Below, in pieces: positions 44,780-56,745 of a DNA stretch of 64,000 bases. Position numbers and translations under genes: made by a program. Within the stretch, counting starts at the first letter, position 1. Every line of letters begins with the position of its first letter. The stretch is from assembly GCA_010015675.1 (NCBI GenBank), contig ML976987.1, positions 784,790 to 848,789 of the forward strand, in the 5' to 3' direction. Source of the DNA: Byssothecium circinans (Eukaryota; Ascomycota; Dothideomycetes; Pleosporales; Massarinaceae). The notes below the pieces were generated by a model that had not been told where the DNA came from, did not search any database, and saw only the letters and a list, made by a program, of their open reading frames with translations.

Positions 44780-47736
44780 ATGGACGCAGCCATCAGATGG
44801 TCTCCTCACGCCACTCAGCACACGCCTCGGTTCCTAATCATTGATGTGGCAGGAAACCGCCTACGGCTCTGCCAGGTGGATGATTACGAGAAGAGCAAGG
44901 TGAGGTACAGGCAGATATGTCTCCGCGACAAGCTACCCAACTATACCGCATTCGACTGGTCCAAAAGGGATGAGCGTATTGTGGGCATTGGGTCCGCTTC
45001 AGGAGAAGCCATTATCCTCCACTTGGACCCGGAACGACCGCAGCACGAGCAAAGGCATGCATTTACCATCAGACATCAAAGGAAGTGCAACTCCATCGCT
45101 TTCAGTACCAAGGACTTTGTCGCTACAGGGCTAGACCGCGTCCGGAACGACGTGTGTTTGAATATCTATGATCTCAATAATCCTAATTTCGCGCCGAGCT
45201 CGGAGCCATACAAGAAGTTGGCGAGCTCGGAGGCTATTTCCAGTATCAAGTTCTTTTCAGGTCAACCAGATACCTTAGTTGCTGGCGTTTCGAGGCAATG
45301 TATTCGTATTTATGATTTGCGGGGTGAGTAGTGAGCTTTCATCGTGACGGAAATTCAAGGTTAACATGGCTAGATTCTACTGCTTCAGGAGTTGCTCAAT
45401 ACCCGACTCGGCAGGTCCACAATATTGCCATTGACCCTTTGGACGAAAATTACTTCGTCTCAGCTGGCACAACAGGCGACCCAACAGTTACGGTATGGGA
45501 CCAGCGATTTGTGAAGCAGCGGACTGCCAGCGATCCGGCAAACCATGCAGCTGTTATGGAATTCCGCCCTATGGTGGACAACAGTCAGTCGGCAACCATC
45601 TGGAGTCTGCGATACAGCGGTACCAAGAGAGGAGCATTTGGCGTTTTGGCGAATACAGGCGAGTTCAACATCATCGAAACCGCACAGCATTCCCACAAAG
45701 CGGATCCGCATGAGCCTCTGCATCCCGGAGGGAATCCTCCCGCATGGGTATCGTCACACTATACTAAGGCCTCACATCACCTGCGCTATCCATGGTACAG
45801 CGATGAAGACAAGCAGGCAGGAAGGCCTCGCGTGGTAGCGTATGACTTCATGCCTACCGGAGGCCCGCATAGCGGACCATGTGCAATTGCTTTGTACCCA
45901 AATCGAGACGTTGATATTCTGAGAGTGCCTCCACCGGCACCCATAATTAATGTGACCGCACTGGAGGAGATCTTCAAAGGTCGGACGATCATCGAAAGGC
46001 CCAGTCTCCCTCAAGGTACAGTAGCAGAAGACCTCATTGAGGTCCAAAACAGAACTCTCAGCGAGAAGCTCGACGTCAGTCCCGATCCGAGAGACAGTTT
46101 ATCCGGAAGGTTGGACAAATTCACAATCGACACACCCCATCGTAGCATTCCCCTTCAGTCGGCCATACGGACAAGTCATCAGATGCACGAAGACCTGCTG
46201 ACCCAAGCCTACCCGGATATAAAGCTGCCAATCGACGACTTCTTGATGATACTTCAGACTCAGAAAAGACGCTGCCAAGAAGGCTACAATCTCGACTGCC
46301 GCAAGAACAGGGAGATCATATCCAATGATCCATGGCTTGTTGATGCGTGGAATTTGGTCGAGCGTATGGACGCACACTCTTGGGATGACGGCATGGTAGG
46401 CGGTGGCCTAGAGCTCAGATATCTTGGCGTGGCGTCTATATGGGCGAACGAGCTCACCATGTACGACCAGCGCCTCATTGATCCCGATGCTGAAACATCG
46501 GAAAGCATCTTCGTCGAAGCCGTGAAGGAAATCTGCAAAAACAAAGAGCTTCCGCCCTTCTCCGGTATCTCCACGCAATACCCACATAACCGTCAGCTTT
46601 GTCTATCCTTATGCGGCTGGAACCTCTCCAAGATCGGGCTACGTGAAAGATGTTCGATGCTCGTTGACGAAGGACAGTCTTATAAGGCCATTGTTCTCGC
46701 CGTCTTCCAAGGCTACAAAGATGTCGCCCTCGACCTTCTCAAAGAGACTATACGAGCGAAACGGATCGAGAATATCGGGCTCGGTGCTGTCATAGCCTGC
46801 GACTCAGTCAATGAAGAACAGCGCCATCTATGTAACTGGATGGCTGACATGACAGATGAACCGTACCTCAAAGGCCTCCTAACATACTTCATCACTGGCG
46901 ATTGGGCCAGTGTGGTTGGCATGGAGCAATTATCACTCACAGACAGGGTCGGCGTGGCACTCAAATACCTCCCCGACAACAAACTCTCTCACTTTGTTAA
47001 AATGTGTACCCAGGAGACAATCACATACGGAAATATCGAAGGCCTCCTCCTCACCGGCCTCACGAACCGCGCCATGGATCTCTTCGAACATTATATTGCG
47101 AAGTTTGGCGACCTGCAATCCGCCGTCCTCATCTTATCTCGTGCTTGCCCACTATATATTCAAGACGATCGATGGCAACTCTGGAAGGAAATATACCTAA
47201 ACCAGATGCAAGTGTGGCGGACTTTCCTCGAACGCACTCACTACATCAAAGAACACAACCTTCGCAGCGTCTCTCGCGATGGACTCAACATCAACAAACC
47301 ATCCGCTCCCTCCTTAACCCTCCGCTGCATGAATTGCCAACAGAACCTTGCACTGCGCAAAGACCCGCGCTCCGCGCGCCAATACCTGATTCCTACCCCC
47401 GAAAATCGCCACTCCAGACACCTCCCCCACAAACCAGGCCCTTTACCCCGCCCTCACCCACCAAAAGGCATGACGTCTTCGCCAGCCCTCGCGTGCCCGA
47501 ACTGCAACGCACAGATGCCGAGGTGTGGGCTTTGTATGATGTGGTTAGGAAGTCCGGATCCGGGGAAGATTGGCGCGGCACAGACGCTCAAGGAAGAGGA
47601 TACAGAGGCCAGGTTGATGGTGTTTTGCATGAGTTGTACGCATGGGTTTCATGGACATCATGCTAGGGACTGGTTTGGGAGACATGCTATGTGTCCGGTA
47701 CCGGATTGTCAGTGTATGTGTGGGTTGTTAAAGTAG
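44780..47736 (+). CDS. SEA4: SEACAT/GATOR2 subunit SEA4 (Mio homologue)
   Basis: WD40 protein of the SEA complex at the vacuole that promotes TORC1 signalling. Model: join(44780..45323, 45374..47736), 968 aa; yeast Sea4 is about 1040 and human Mios 875. The N-terminal beta-propeller includes RFLIIDVAGNRLRLCQVDDY, FDWSKRDERIVGIGSASGEA, TKDFVATGLDRVRNDVCLNI and HNIAIDPLDENYFVSAGTTG. The middle is helical (KLSHFVKMCTQETITYGN). The C-terminus carries the SEA4-type zinc modules: CMNCQQNLAL, then CPNCNAQMPRCGLCMMW, FCMSCTHGFHGHHARDWF and CPVPDCQCMCG. The start is the first ATG; the frame extends upstream only through GTG. The intron GTGAGT ... GGCTAG restores YDLRDSTASG. Confidence 0.92.
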
Positions 47737-49973
47737 GTTATTTGGTTGGATGATGTATGGATTCAAGAATATGGCGAGGCTGAGTGTTTGGGAAGTTCTG
47801 CGAGGATTTGTGACTATCGGTGCTTACGATCACTAGTGCAGTATAATGATAATGGCCATTACTGTTTCTTCCTCTATGTATTAACCTCAGGCTCCCCCTC
47901 TCCCGTTCTTCGACGATATCAACTAACTATCGATTGTAGTAGTTCCGCTTAACATGATTGTAGTTGTTAAGATATATTAATCAGCCCGACATAACGTACA
48001 AGGAATTACATCCCTCTCGGCAGAGATTTCACAGAGTCTATACCAATCTTCTTGGTCTTTTTCATCCGCGCACAACAGACAGACGGACATGGAAGGCTTC
48101 CCCAAATGGTTTTAGTAACCACCCCAACAACGCAGAGAACATGCCTTCGTGTCATCCATTTTATATTTTGTATGCCCGCACGACACGGCACTTCTCCATT
48201 CTCGACGAGTGGTTAGTTTTTGTTGCTTCTGGGCTTTCATTCTTCTTCTTGTCCTTTTCTGCGGGATCGTCCACGCGCACACACATTGATTTTGTCCTGC
48301 CTCTCTTTTGGACAAAAAAAATTCTTAACTCTTCTGATCCTGCCGCTATCGACATGCGAAATTGGCAACCCAGTTCTCGAGCTCGCCGGCACATGCAGTA
48401 GTGGGGCGCGTGTTTCTTTTAGTAGAACTTTATTCGGTTATGAGACTGGGAGGATTCTATAAATAACGAGCTTTGCGATTTCTTTTATGTATCAGGGAGA
48501 AGGCTTTGTTTTGGGGGGGGATATCCTATCATGGGATGCCGGATCCGAGCATGAGCATCACTGCTCGAACGTTTTGGAAAATTCGGATTGGCGACGTCTT
48601 AGAGAGAAGATGGGATTTGGGACGAGGAAAGTCAAGGTACAGGTTCCACATGTACAGCTGAGGATAATCTTTAGAAAGTAAAGTAGGGAGGAGAGAGAAG
48701 ATCGAAGCGCTCCGTGTTATACACAAGCATTGTCTTCTGGTCAAGAGGACAGGAGGACATTTTCTCTCTAGCGAGTATTTTATTCCTCTTGCAAGGGGTA
48801 GAATACTACTTCCTCGGACATGAAGCCCGACTGTTGCATTTTGATACATTTCGTGGGAAGTTTGGAGCTTCAGGAAGACTTCGGCTGGACGAACACGTGG
48901 CGCGTTCCCTTTGCGCTTTCGAGATGAGTGAGCCTTCGGCTCAGGCGCAGGACATCAAGATCGGCGTTGTATATCTGAAGGCTGGAACAATCCCATTACA
49001 GTAGTGTTTTTCGTATTTTGGTATGCGGGAGGTGTAGAATCCCGGTGCTGTTAAGGTATATACACTTGGAAGGTGGATTATAGTATTGACCAATCCCACC
49101 ATATGAGGAGATGACGAATATTCTTTTATCCAGCTTTCCTATTTGGATAATTGTCGGAAATAAAGATAGAAAGGTCGAAAATACCAGAAGTCATTACCAA
49201 AAGTCCTTGGTGTTTTGGATGCCGATTACAGAGCAGAGATGATGGCAACAATATTTGTAGCATCTCTTAGGATTTGATCCGAGAGCGAGCGCACGGGATG
49301 GTTGGCCGTTGCTGTGTTTTTTGAAATGAGTTGAGACTTTGTTCACATTGTTAATGGATGTATTCATTTTGGGTTCCGTTCAGACAAACGGCAGAGGGTA
49401 ATATGGAAGAGACGCGGTCCTTGCAAACTTCCTCCATTAAAAGAAATTCAAGTTTTAATTTGGAATATAGAGAGTCGGAAATTGGCTCGCTCACATGTAG
49501 TGTAGAGAGGTGGTTTTAGTCATTGGAGACGAGGGGAATTGTAGCCAAACATTCGGTATGTATCTAGGTAGAGCGGGATCCTCGACATTGAGGTTCGGAA
49601 GTGGCGAACATTAATACTCAGGTACTAGGTGGAGTGTGTAGTTGAAGAGCAAGACGGTTCCCTCCATGGACTTCAGCCATCGCTACTTCGTTCGGTATTT
49701 CATGTTTCGTAAAAGCACCGGGATACCGAATCCATGGAGTGTTTAGAGCAGACGTTCGGTTAGAAAGGGACTCTAGGTCGCTTCCACATGATCTTTCCTT
49801 CTTTTCCATTTTGATGGAGAGGAGGAGAGTGTGTACTTATGAAATGGACCTTTGAGAATGCTTTATATACCTCCACGACACAGAGTCTAACTCATGTCTT
49901 TGTAAGGCCGTTATCTTGATGTGAGATTAGACGAACCCTTGCTAGGTCACCAATCATCATATGGGTTTGTGTT
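47737..49973. other. 2.2-kb gene-free spacer
   Basis: Downstream of both SEA4 and the amidohydrolase. Several T-rich and AT-rich stretches; short frames without motifs. Nothing further seen. Confidence 0.45.
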
Positions 49974-51333
49974 CTATTCTATCCTCCCGCCATCTCTCAA
50001 AGTCTCCATATCCCGCCTCCACTGCTCCTTCACTTCATCAACCAATCCAGGCAGGCTTAGCACATCTACCGCCGTCCCCGCCAGTGCCTTAGCCACCCTC
50101 AAAGCCGCCACAAACGCTTCCTCCATCCCCGACGCTTTCTCAAAATCAGGACTATGCGGCGCTCCCTTCAATTCTCCAGGCGGAATAGCAAAACTCGCGT
50201 TCACGCTCGGTATCGCATAGCTCAGGTTTCCCTGATCAGTGCTCGCTTTTACCCAAGTAAACTGGCCTCCAGGTGGTATGGGTGGATACGGTGCATCGGG
50301 GAGAGCGTTCCAGTACTTCGTATAAGAAGCGGCGAGGACGCGGTTCGGGACGTGATCGGCGTATCCTTGGGTGATTTTGACTTCGGATCTTGCGCCAGTG
50401 GCTTCGGCGCCAGCGCGGATACATGCACCGACTTTTTCTTGAAGTTCTTCGAGACGAGAGGAGCTGTTTGCGCGAATGACGAAGTGGCCTGCGGCGTATG
50501 CGTGGATGATGTTGGGTGCAGCTCCTCCGTTGGTGATACTCACTCCAATTACATCTCCAGGCATGGTCTGCTGGCGGAGGACCGACACCGCGTTATACGC
50601 AATGACCAGAGCATCGAGGGCGTTGATGCCGAGCCAGGGGCTGTTTGCTGCGTGAGATGCTTTCCCAAAGTATTCAACTTCTAAGCGGGCGAAGGCAGTT
50701 GTGCGGACAAGAGGGCTGTTGTTGAAGATACCTGGGTGGGATATGAGGGTGATGTCGACGTTCTTGTAGGCGCCTGCTTCTAGGAGACGGATCTTGCCAC
50801 CTCCGATGCCTTCCTCGCCTGGTGTTCCAAAGAGGAGGATCTTTCCGGGTAGGCTGTGCTGCTTCATTATTTCTGCGGTTGCGAGAGCGGCAGCGGTGGA
50901 GACTATTGCTATGAGGTTGTGACCGCAAGCGTGGCCTATGTTTGGAAGGGCGTCTGAAAGGCATCAGTTATACAGGCTTCTGTGAAGTAAGTATCGGTTT
51001 TGGCATACCCATCTCAGCATTGAAAGAGATAACTGGGCCATTTTTCCCATTGTCATATACCGCCTCCCACGCCGTCTCCATCCCATAAGCCGACGCAGTG
51101 ACCTTCCAGCCTTTCTGCGACCGCATGAAGCTCGTCAATGCATCGTGAGTTTTGTACTCTTTGAAAGCGAGCTCGGGATTCCGGTGAATGAAATCGTTCA
51201 GTGGCCATAAAGTTTTGTGAAGGCCATCAACGAACATGTCAATATCCGCCAAGTATTCACTGCCAGAATGTCCGCGATCATTTTCCGTATACTCGTTTTC
51301 CATCGACACAAAAACGAATCCGTCTTCGTCCAT
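49974..51333 (-). CDS. M20-family amidohydrolase/peptidase
   Basis: Zinc amidohydrolase of the PM20D2/aminoacylase-like branch. Model: complement(join(49974..50953, 51009..51333)), 434 aa. The intron (GTATGC ... TTTCAG) joins EMG/D to ALPNIGHACGHN, producing the zinc motif HACGH at residues 116-120. The catalytic Glu follows in LFGTPGEEGIGGGKIRLLEA. The dimerisation domain shows YFGKASHAANSPWLGINALD. Late metal-site region: NASFAIPPGELKGAPHSPDFEKA. The start is the first ATG (MDEDGFVF). No signal peptide, so probably cytosolic. It is divergent (346 bases) from the AsaB/CmcJ-like gene, which suggests a common pathway hydrolysing an amide or N-acyl amino acid; this is inference. Confidence 0.9.
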
Positions 51334-51679
51334 CTCTTTGTCGCTCAACCTTGATGGAAGTCGAAAGTCTCTTGAAAAGCTTCAGTATACCCAGCAACCC
51401 GGCTCTGCACCATGATGTCCTCGTATTCAAGATCGCCAAAACACCAAGAGCACTTTCCAACCGCCAAAATATCGAAACGAGTTGCAATAAGAATACAGTA
51501 TGGCGCGGCCGACCCCGCTTGCTGAAACATGCATATCATCTGCAGCTAGGATAATCTCCGGCCGGACAATTCCCCTCCGTACCAGTTCAAGATCGATCTT
51601 GCATCCCGCAATTGGACAGGATCCCACCATCGACCTCAAAAACACCAGCTCGATTCCTATATCCTGCTTGTTGGAAAAC
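51334..51679. promoter_or_regulatory. divergent promoter, amidohydrolase / AsaB-like gene
   Basis: 346 bases between ATGs of two divergent enzyme genes. It must contain both promoters. No clear TATA box. Confidence 0.45.
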
Positions 51680-52498
51680 ATGGTGAAACAAAATGTGCAA
51701 ACGACGCTGAACTACTGGGACGATCCCGGCGACGGTCTACCACCAACACCAATCTTCATCGGGAAAGGGAGGATTACGAACGAAAGACCGCATCGAGCGC
51801 ATAACTTCACGATTACTGATATCAATGGGGAGGAAGACCGATACAAACTCGACAGCCATGGTTTCCAATACTGCCGCCACGAAAGCGCTGAAAAAGACTT
51901 CACGGATGAGAAAGCGATTCAAGATGTGTACTATAAAGAATGCGAGAAGCTCTTGAAAGACGTTACTGGAGCCAAACGTGTCCATATCTTCAACCACAAA
52001 GTCCGCCGCGGACCAACTCAGTGGCATCACCTGGGTCAAAACAACCTCGCAAACCGCGGACCGGTCACGCGAACACACGTGGATCAATCATATCATGGTG
52101 CAGAGCTGCGACTACGATGGGAGTTTCCAGACGAAGCGGACGAGTTGGTGAAGAAGAGATATCAAATCATCAACATCTGGCGACCCATTGAGACGATTCT
52201 GAAAGACCCGATTGCAGTAGCAGATTCAAACTCAGTTCCAGACGCCGACCTCGTTGCGGCAGGGATGACTGAGCACGACTTTAAGGGCGAATCGTGGGTT
52301 GTGAGACATAGTCCGGATCATCGGTGGTACTTCAAGCACCTCCAGACACCGCAGGACGTGCTTCTGGTCAAGTGCTTTGATTCGGACAAATCCGTAGCGA
52401 GGCGATCTCTTCACTCGGCGTTTGAGGATCCCGCTAATCGAGGGGAGCAATCACGACAGAGCATCGAGGTCAGGTGCCTTGTGTGCTACGACGACTGA
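51680..52498 (+). CDS. AsaB/CmcJ-like Fe(II)-dependent oxygenase
   Basis: Single exon, 272 aa. Motifs of the fungal family that includes aspergillic-acid hydroxylase/desaturase AsaB, gibberellin GA4 desaturase and cephem methoxylase chain CmcJ: GFQYCRHESAEKDF, RVHIFNHKVRRGP, RTHVDQSYHGAELRLRWEFP (HxD metal pair), YQIINIWRPIETILKDPIAV, DHRWYFKHLQTPQDVLLVKC-FDS and ARRSLHSAFEDPANRG-EQSRQSIEVRCLVCYDD. These enzymes use Fe(II) and probably 2-oxoglutarate in secondary metabolism. The start is the ATG of MVKQNVQTTLNYW; the frame is open upstream without an ATG in good context. The next gene downstream is another dioxygenase. Product unknown. Confidence 0.88.
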   Translation: MVKQNVQTTLNYWDDPGDGLPPTPIFIGKGRITNERPHRAHNFTITDINGEEDRYKLDSHGFQYCRHESAEKDFTDEKAIQDVYYKECEKLLKDVTGAKRVHIFNHKVRRGPTQWHHLGQNNLANRGPVTRTHVDQSYHGAELRLRWEFPDEADELVKKRYQIINIWRPIETILKDPIAVADSNSVPDADLVAAGMTEHDFKGESWVVRHSPDHRWYFKHLQTPQDVLLVKCFDSDKSVARRSLHSAFEDPANRGEQSRQSIEVRCLVCYDD

Positions 52499-52951
52499 TA
52501 GTCTATTTGAGTTGAGCAGATTAGTTGAGCGTCCAAGACGTGCTAAGATGACAAGCTAAGACGTGGGATGGCAGAGTGTGATATTGCCCAGGTGAGGTGA
52601 ATGGTCGGAATTTGAGTACCCTGCCATATTGTAGTGCATGATGTTCTTCCCCCTCAACTACCGAGTATACCTTGCCGACTTGGCGTAATGTGAATGCACT
52701 ATCGGTCCACTAAGATAACCGAAAACGTACTTTGGGCCATGTTTCAAAGAGCGGGGAAGCTAGATAAAGCACTTGGATATACGCTGGTGATTAGCAATTG
52801 GAAACAGGAAAGGGCTGCAGAGTGATAGCAATATATCCAAGAAGTTGAGGTATATAAGTTCTGCCGTCTCTGAAGTCTGTCAAGGCAAGGAGAATCGGAA
52901 TCTTTCTCGTCAACTTAAACCTTCATACAACGCCTCTATCTGCTGAAAATA
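52499..52951. promoter_or_regulatory. promoter of the IPNS-like dioxygenase gene
   Basis: 453 bases. TATATAAG at 52851-52858 is about 100 bases before the ATG. A CT/CA-rich leader follows it. Confidence 0.5.
52851..52858 (+). promoter_or_regulatory. TATA box
   Basis: TATATAAG, about 100 bases upstream of the ATG at 52952. One of the best TATA boxes in the window, suggesting an inducible gene. Confidence 0.5.
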
Positions 52952-54070
52952 ATGGCTCCTCAAATCGATCCCCCGCAGACCGTCGAATGGCAGGGCAAGC
53001 AGGTACCCGTCTGGTCGATGCAGACAATCGACTACGGTCTACTTCTCTCTCAAGATCCCGCTGAAGTCGACAAGGTGACAAACGCATGCCTTGAGGAGGG
53101 ATACTTCTACCTCGATCTCCAGAACATCGATGGCCGCCGCATGCTCGGTGACCAACAAGAGACCCTCAAGCTCATGAAGCGTTTCTTTGAGGCTCCGATC
53201 GAGGCTAAGAACGAGTTCGGTCTCATCTCTTCCCATCTTGGATACGAGCCGGTCGGCAGCCGTACCGGTGCTTTCGGTGCTGGCACTAAGGATGGATACG
53301 AGATGTTGAAGGTTTCGCGTGACGAGATCCAGAGGGGAAGCCCCAAGGTCCCGTCTCCCATCAAGAACAGTGGCGACCTGGGCATCTTGGAGAACTCGAT
53401 CGGTAGCTGCAACACCATCACCAAGGTCATTCTCTCAGCCCTTTCCACCGGCATGAACTTGACCGGCGCCAGCCGTTTCGAGAACTCTCACCGCAATGAC
53501 CGCCCGTCGACGACCACTCTTTCAATGATGCACTACCTACCGTCCGAGGTCACCGGCAACAACAAGATCGGCCACCAGAAGCATACCGACATCAGCTCGC
53601 TCACCCTTCTCTTCAGTGAGCAATGGGGCCTCCAGATCCGACCTCCAGGAACTTGCGGCGCGCGCGAGATGGGCTTCGTTGCTCCCAAGCCTGGTTGCGC
53701 ATTCGTGCATGTCGGCGACTCTCTGCGCTTTGCGAGCGGCATGAAGATGCAATCATGCGTTCACCGCGTGGTGCCATTCGACCCGACCGAGCACCGCTAC
53801 TCGATCGCCTACTTCCTCCGTGCTGAGGACGACACCATGTTCGTCGACAGCGAGGGCCGCTACGTCACCGCTGGACAGTGGCATGACGAGAAGTTCAAGG
53901 CTTTCACCGACCCGTGGCAGTGGCAGAAGATGGCTCCCGGCTCGATGATCTTGGGTGGCATGAAGGAGGCTGGTGAGGATGACCCGGCTGGCGAGCCTGC
54001 GCAATTCCTACCTCCTGCCGATTTTGAGAAGGAGAAGGTCCCCGCGAGGGAGGTTGCTGTTAAGGCGTAG
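52952..54070 (+). CDS. IPNS-like 2-oxoglutarate/Fe(II) dioxygenase
   Basis: Single exon, 372 aa. The DIOX_N region has VWSMQTIDYGLLLSQDP and EEGYFYLDLQN. The catalytic double-stranded beta-helix carries H211-T-D213 in GHQKHTDISSLTLLF, distal H271 in SCVHRVV, and R282-x-S284 in HRYSIAYF, which binds 2-oxoglutarate. All key residues are present, so the enzyme should be active. It resembles plant-type and fungal isopenicillin-N-synthase-like oxygenases of secondary metabolism. Codon use is C-rich at third positions, unlike its neighbours to the left, suggesting high expression. Together with the AsaB-like gene and the amidohydrolase it may form a small cluster. It is convergent with the DUF3602 gene, 187 bases between stops. 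Confidence 0.92.
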   Translation: MAPQIDPPQTVEWQGKQVPVWSMQTIDYGLLLSQDPAEVDKVTNACLEEGYFYLDLQNIDGRRMLGDQQETLKLMKRFFEAPIEAKNEFGLISSHLGYEPVGSRTGAFGAGTKDGYEMLKVSRDEIQRGSPKVPSPIKNSGDLGILENSIGSCNTITKVILSALSTGMNLTGASRFENSHRNDRPSTTTLSMMHYLPSEVTGNNKIGHQKHTDISSLTLLFSEQWGLQIRPPGTCGAREMGFVAPKPGCAFVHVGDSLRFASGMKMQSCVHRVVPFDPTEHRYSIAYFLRAEDDTMFVDSEGRYVTAGQWHDEKFKAFTDPWQWQKMAPGSMILGGMKEAGEDDPAGEPAQFLPPADFEKEKVPAREVAVKA

Positions 54071-54257
54071 AGGCAAAGTTTATGGGCAATGTATATATGA
54101 AGTAACGATGAAATATATGACCTTACCTGAACGTAAACGTTCTTCATGAGGGGAATTTTAAGTTGCCACGAAGGCTCCATTAAGAAAGGTAAGTAGGAGG
54201 AAGGTGCTAGTGGCCTTGCTAGCCTTGTGAGCAAGACCATCTCCAACCCACCACAAA

Positions 54258-55009
54258 TCACCACCCCCTTCCCGCCTTAGTCCCCCCGAGCAGCGCACCC
54301 GGAGGCTTCGCCAAACCAGCCTCGACATCCCTCGCCACCCTCCCCCCAACCTCCTCCCTCACCCTCCGTTCCTCCTCCCTCCTCTTCTCCGCCTCCTCCC
54401 CACTCCCCCAGACAAAATTCCCCGCGCCGCCTCTCCCCGCCTTCGCAACAGGCATTTCCTGCGCCTCGGGATGCCATGGCGTGGAAATCTGTGGCTTCTC
54501 TGAAGTTGGGAGCGATGTGGTGTCGGCAGCAGAAGTGAATGTTCCGGTTTTTGAGAGCTCCGAGGGTTGGTACCAGTTCCCCGCGCCGCCGCGGCCGGTG
54601 TGGGCGTAGTCTTGGTCGGCGTTGGAGGGGAGTGGGTTTGTAGGGGTAGATGTTGCTGGGTGAGCTGTGGATGAGGTGGGGAGCTGGTTTGCTTCGACGT
54701 CCTGTGCGGAATTGTTAGCGGGTGATTGTTGGTTGGTGTGGTTGTGTTATTCGATACCACACAGGTAAATGTGTAGGATGGTTTCTGCTCCCGCTTGCAC
54801 CGGGTGAGCTGGGAAATATCCGAAGAGGCTATGAACGATATTTGAAAAGACGAGGCGGGAGCAAGATCGGGAAGAACTTTCGCGTTCCGTGTGTAGGGAC
54901 AAGACTCGTGGGAGAAATATGAAGTCTAGGCTGTACAAACCTCAGTAGCCTTCTGGCTTTGTTCCCGCGCTCTCAGAATATTGCCAGCGCCGCCGCGACC
55001 CGACATCAT
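54258..55009 (-). CDS. DUF3602 protein with GRGGAGN repeats
   Basis: Model: complement(join(54258..54701, 54941..55009)), 170 aa. Exon 1 encodes MMSGRGGAGNILRAREQSQK then ATE. A 239-nt intron (GTTTGT ... GCACAG) follows. Exon 2 carries two more GRGGAGN motifs at residues 59-65 and 112-118, plus a basic/acidic helix EEAEKRREEERRVREEVG and a final GTKAGRGW. Repeated GRGGAGN defines DUF3602, the family of yeast Par32, a TORC1-regulated phosphoprotein that inhibits ammonium transporters (family knowledge). Three motifs is within the usual range. Longer frames in other phases are shadows. Whether this protein acts on ammonium uptake is untested. Confidence 0.88.
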
Positions 55010-55463
55010 GCTTCGCAAAGATAGTCGAAGAACCCTTCCACAAAACTGGTCTGAACTTGGGGTATGGTATGAGTGCTGTGAGTTGGTAGGGGAGTGTGGG
55101 TCGAATTATTGAAGACAGGAACGGAAAAGCGTAGATTAGCTCAAGTGGGGTAGTTGCATGATTGGTTGCTTTTGCGGTCGTCCCGAATACCACAAAAGCA
55201 TTACAGGCATATGTACGGCCTCTGAAGATTGTGGTGTTGTTGGGAGAGTGGGACGCCAGATAGATGCGCCGTAACCGAATTTAGTCATAGGATGATGTAG
55301 TGTCGGATAAGAAAGTCACCACAAATGCTCAAACTTGTAGCTTAACAACTAAGATGCACATATACCCCACAGCTGACCGAAATCTTGCTAAACCGAGTTT
55401 CTATTAACTCATCAATCCCACTACCGCGTTTTCCCACACCCAGCCCCCCCCCCCCCCCCAAGC
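55010..55463. other. spacer with poly-C tract
   Basis: 5' region of the DUF3602 gene and 3' region of the xylanase gene. Contains the 16-C homopolymer listed separately. No gene. Confidence 0.45.
55444..55459 (+). repeat. 16-base poly-C run
   Basis: An uninterrupted run of C (G on the coding strand), four bases beyond the xylanase stop codon. Such tracts are rare in this window and error-prone in assembly. Confidence 0.85.
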
Positions 55464-56745
55464 CTACTCCGCATCATCCCTAAGCACATCCGAAATCGCA
55501 TAATACGCCGGTTTCCTCCCCAACTTCTCATCGAAAAGACACGCATTCCCATATCCCGGGAACGACTCCGGAACCCACGAAACCTATCCACAGTCAGCTT
55601 CCTTTTTGCCTTTTCAATCCACACTACTCACCGGGTCCCAAAAGTCCCACACAGTAACGCCAACACAATCACTAACATCCATGCACGCCTTGACGGAATC
55701 AGCGTACACTTTAGCCTGCTGGGCTTGCTTTTCCGCCGAGTCGGGGAGCTGGATGCGGACGTCGAGTTCGGTAAGGGCGGTTTCGACTTTGAGTGGGATG
55801 AAGAGGTTTCTGTTCATTATGAGTTTTACGTCAAGTCTAAGGGCGACGTTGAGGGAGAGGGAGAAGGAAAGAGCTGGAAGTTTGGCGAAAACGTACAGTG
55901 AAGATTTAACATCATCGTACGTCGGCGCGCGACCGACTGTGAAATGTGCCTGTAAGCCCACCCCATCGATCGGCACGTCTCTCTTGACGAAGTCCTTGAC
56001 TAGATGCACGAAAAATCAGCAATAACAACAGCAAGAAAAACGTCCCCATAACCACTCCCACATACCCAATAGAAAATCTTTAACACTCACCCATCTCCGC
56101 CACCGCGCGACTCTTATTATTAACCCTCTCAATCCCATAATCGTTATAATAAAGCCGAGTCCGTCCCCCCGTATACCTCCTCGCAAACCGAAACGCCAAC
56201 TCAATATACTCCTTCCCCAACGTCCTCAACCAAATACTATCCCTCAATCCCCCATTATCCTCAAACGCCTCATTCACCACATCCCACGCATAACAGTCGT
56301 CCCTAAAATACCCCGCCTCGCGCTTGATATGGTTCTCCAAGATACCCGTGAGTTCCGCTTTCGTCCAGTTGCGCCCCTCGAGCCACGAGGGGAGCTGATT
56401 GTGCCAGACGAAGGTATGGCAGCGACGCATCTGCCCGGCGCGTTTGGCGGGTTTGATGATGGCGTCGGCCATGCTGAAGCTGAAGTTGTTACGTGAGGGC
56501 TCCGTGTACATCCATTTCTGGCCGTTGGAGGGCGTGACTTGGCCGAATTCGGAGCGGTTGTGGGCGATGGAAACGTAGGCTGTGTTGTTCAGGACGACGT
56601 TGTCGATAGCGGTGCCGAAGTAGAGGAGGCCGGCGCGTTTGGCGAGGATGTCGAGGCCTGGGTATTTGTTTGGTTTGGGTCGCGTGGCGCTGGCTGGGGT
56701 AGCGGAGGCGAGGGGGAGGAGGGGGAGGAGGGTGGAGAGCTTCAT
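55464..56745 (-). CDS. secreted GH10 endo-1,4-beta-xylanase
   Basis: Hydrolyses xylan outside the cell. Model: complement(join(55464..55583, 55632..55809, 55897..55999, 56091..56745)), 351 aa, the usual length for a GH10 enzyme without a binding module. Signal peptide in residues 1-17. Domain landmarks: YFGTAIDN, GQVTPSNGQKWMYTEPSRNN, RRCHTFVWHNQLPSWLEG, the acid/base Glu E159 in WDVVNEAFED, YYNDYGIE, VGLQAHF, the nucleophile E267 in TALTELDVR, and VTVWDFWDPVSWVPESFPGY with LFDEKLGRKPAY. Three introns restore each joint (AEMVKDF, SSLNLFI, DPVSWV). Both catalytic residues are present. Regulators of the XlnR type usually control such genes; none is next to it here. Confidence 0.94.

Noticed and set aside
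48473..49004. Small frames downstream of SEA4
   Set aside because: Start without ATG or overlap each other on opposite strands; no motif or splice continuation.
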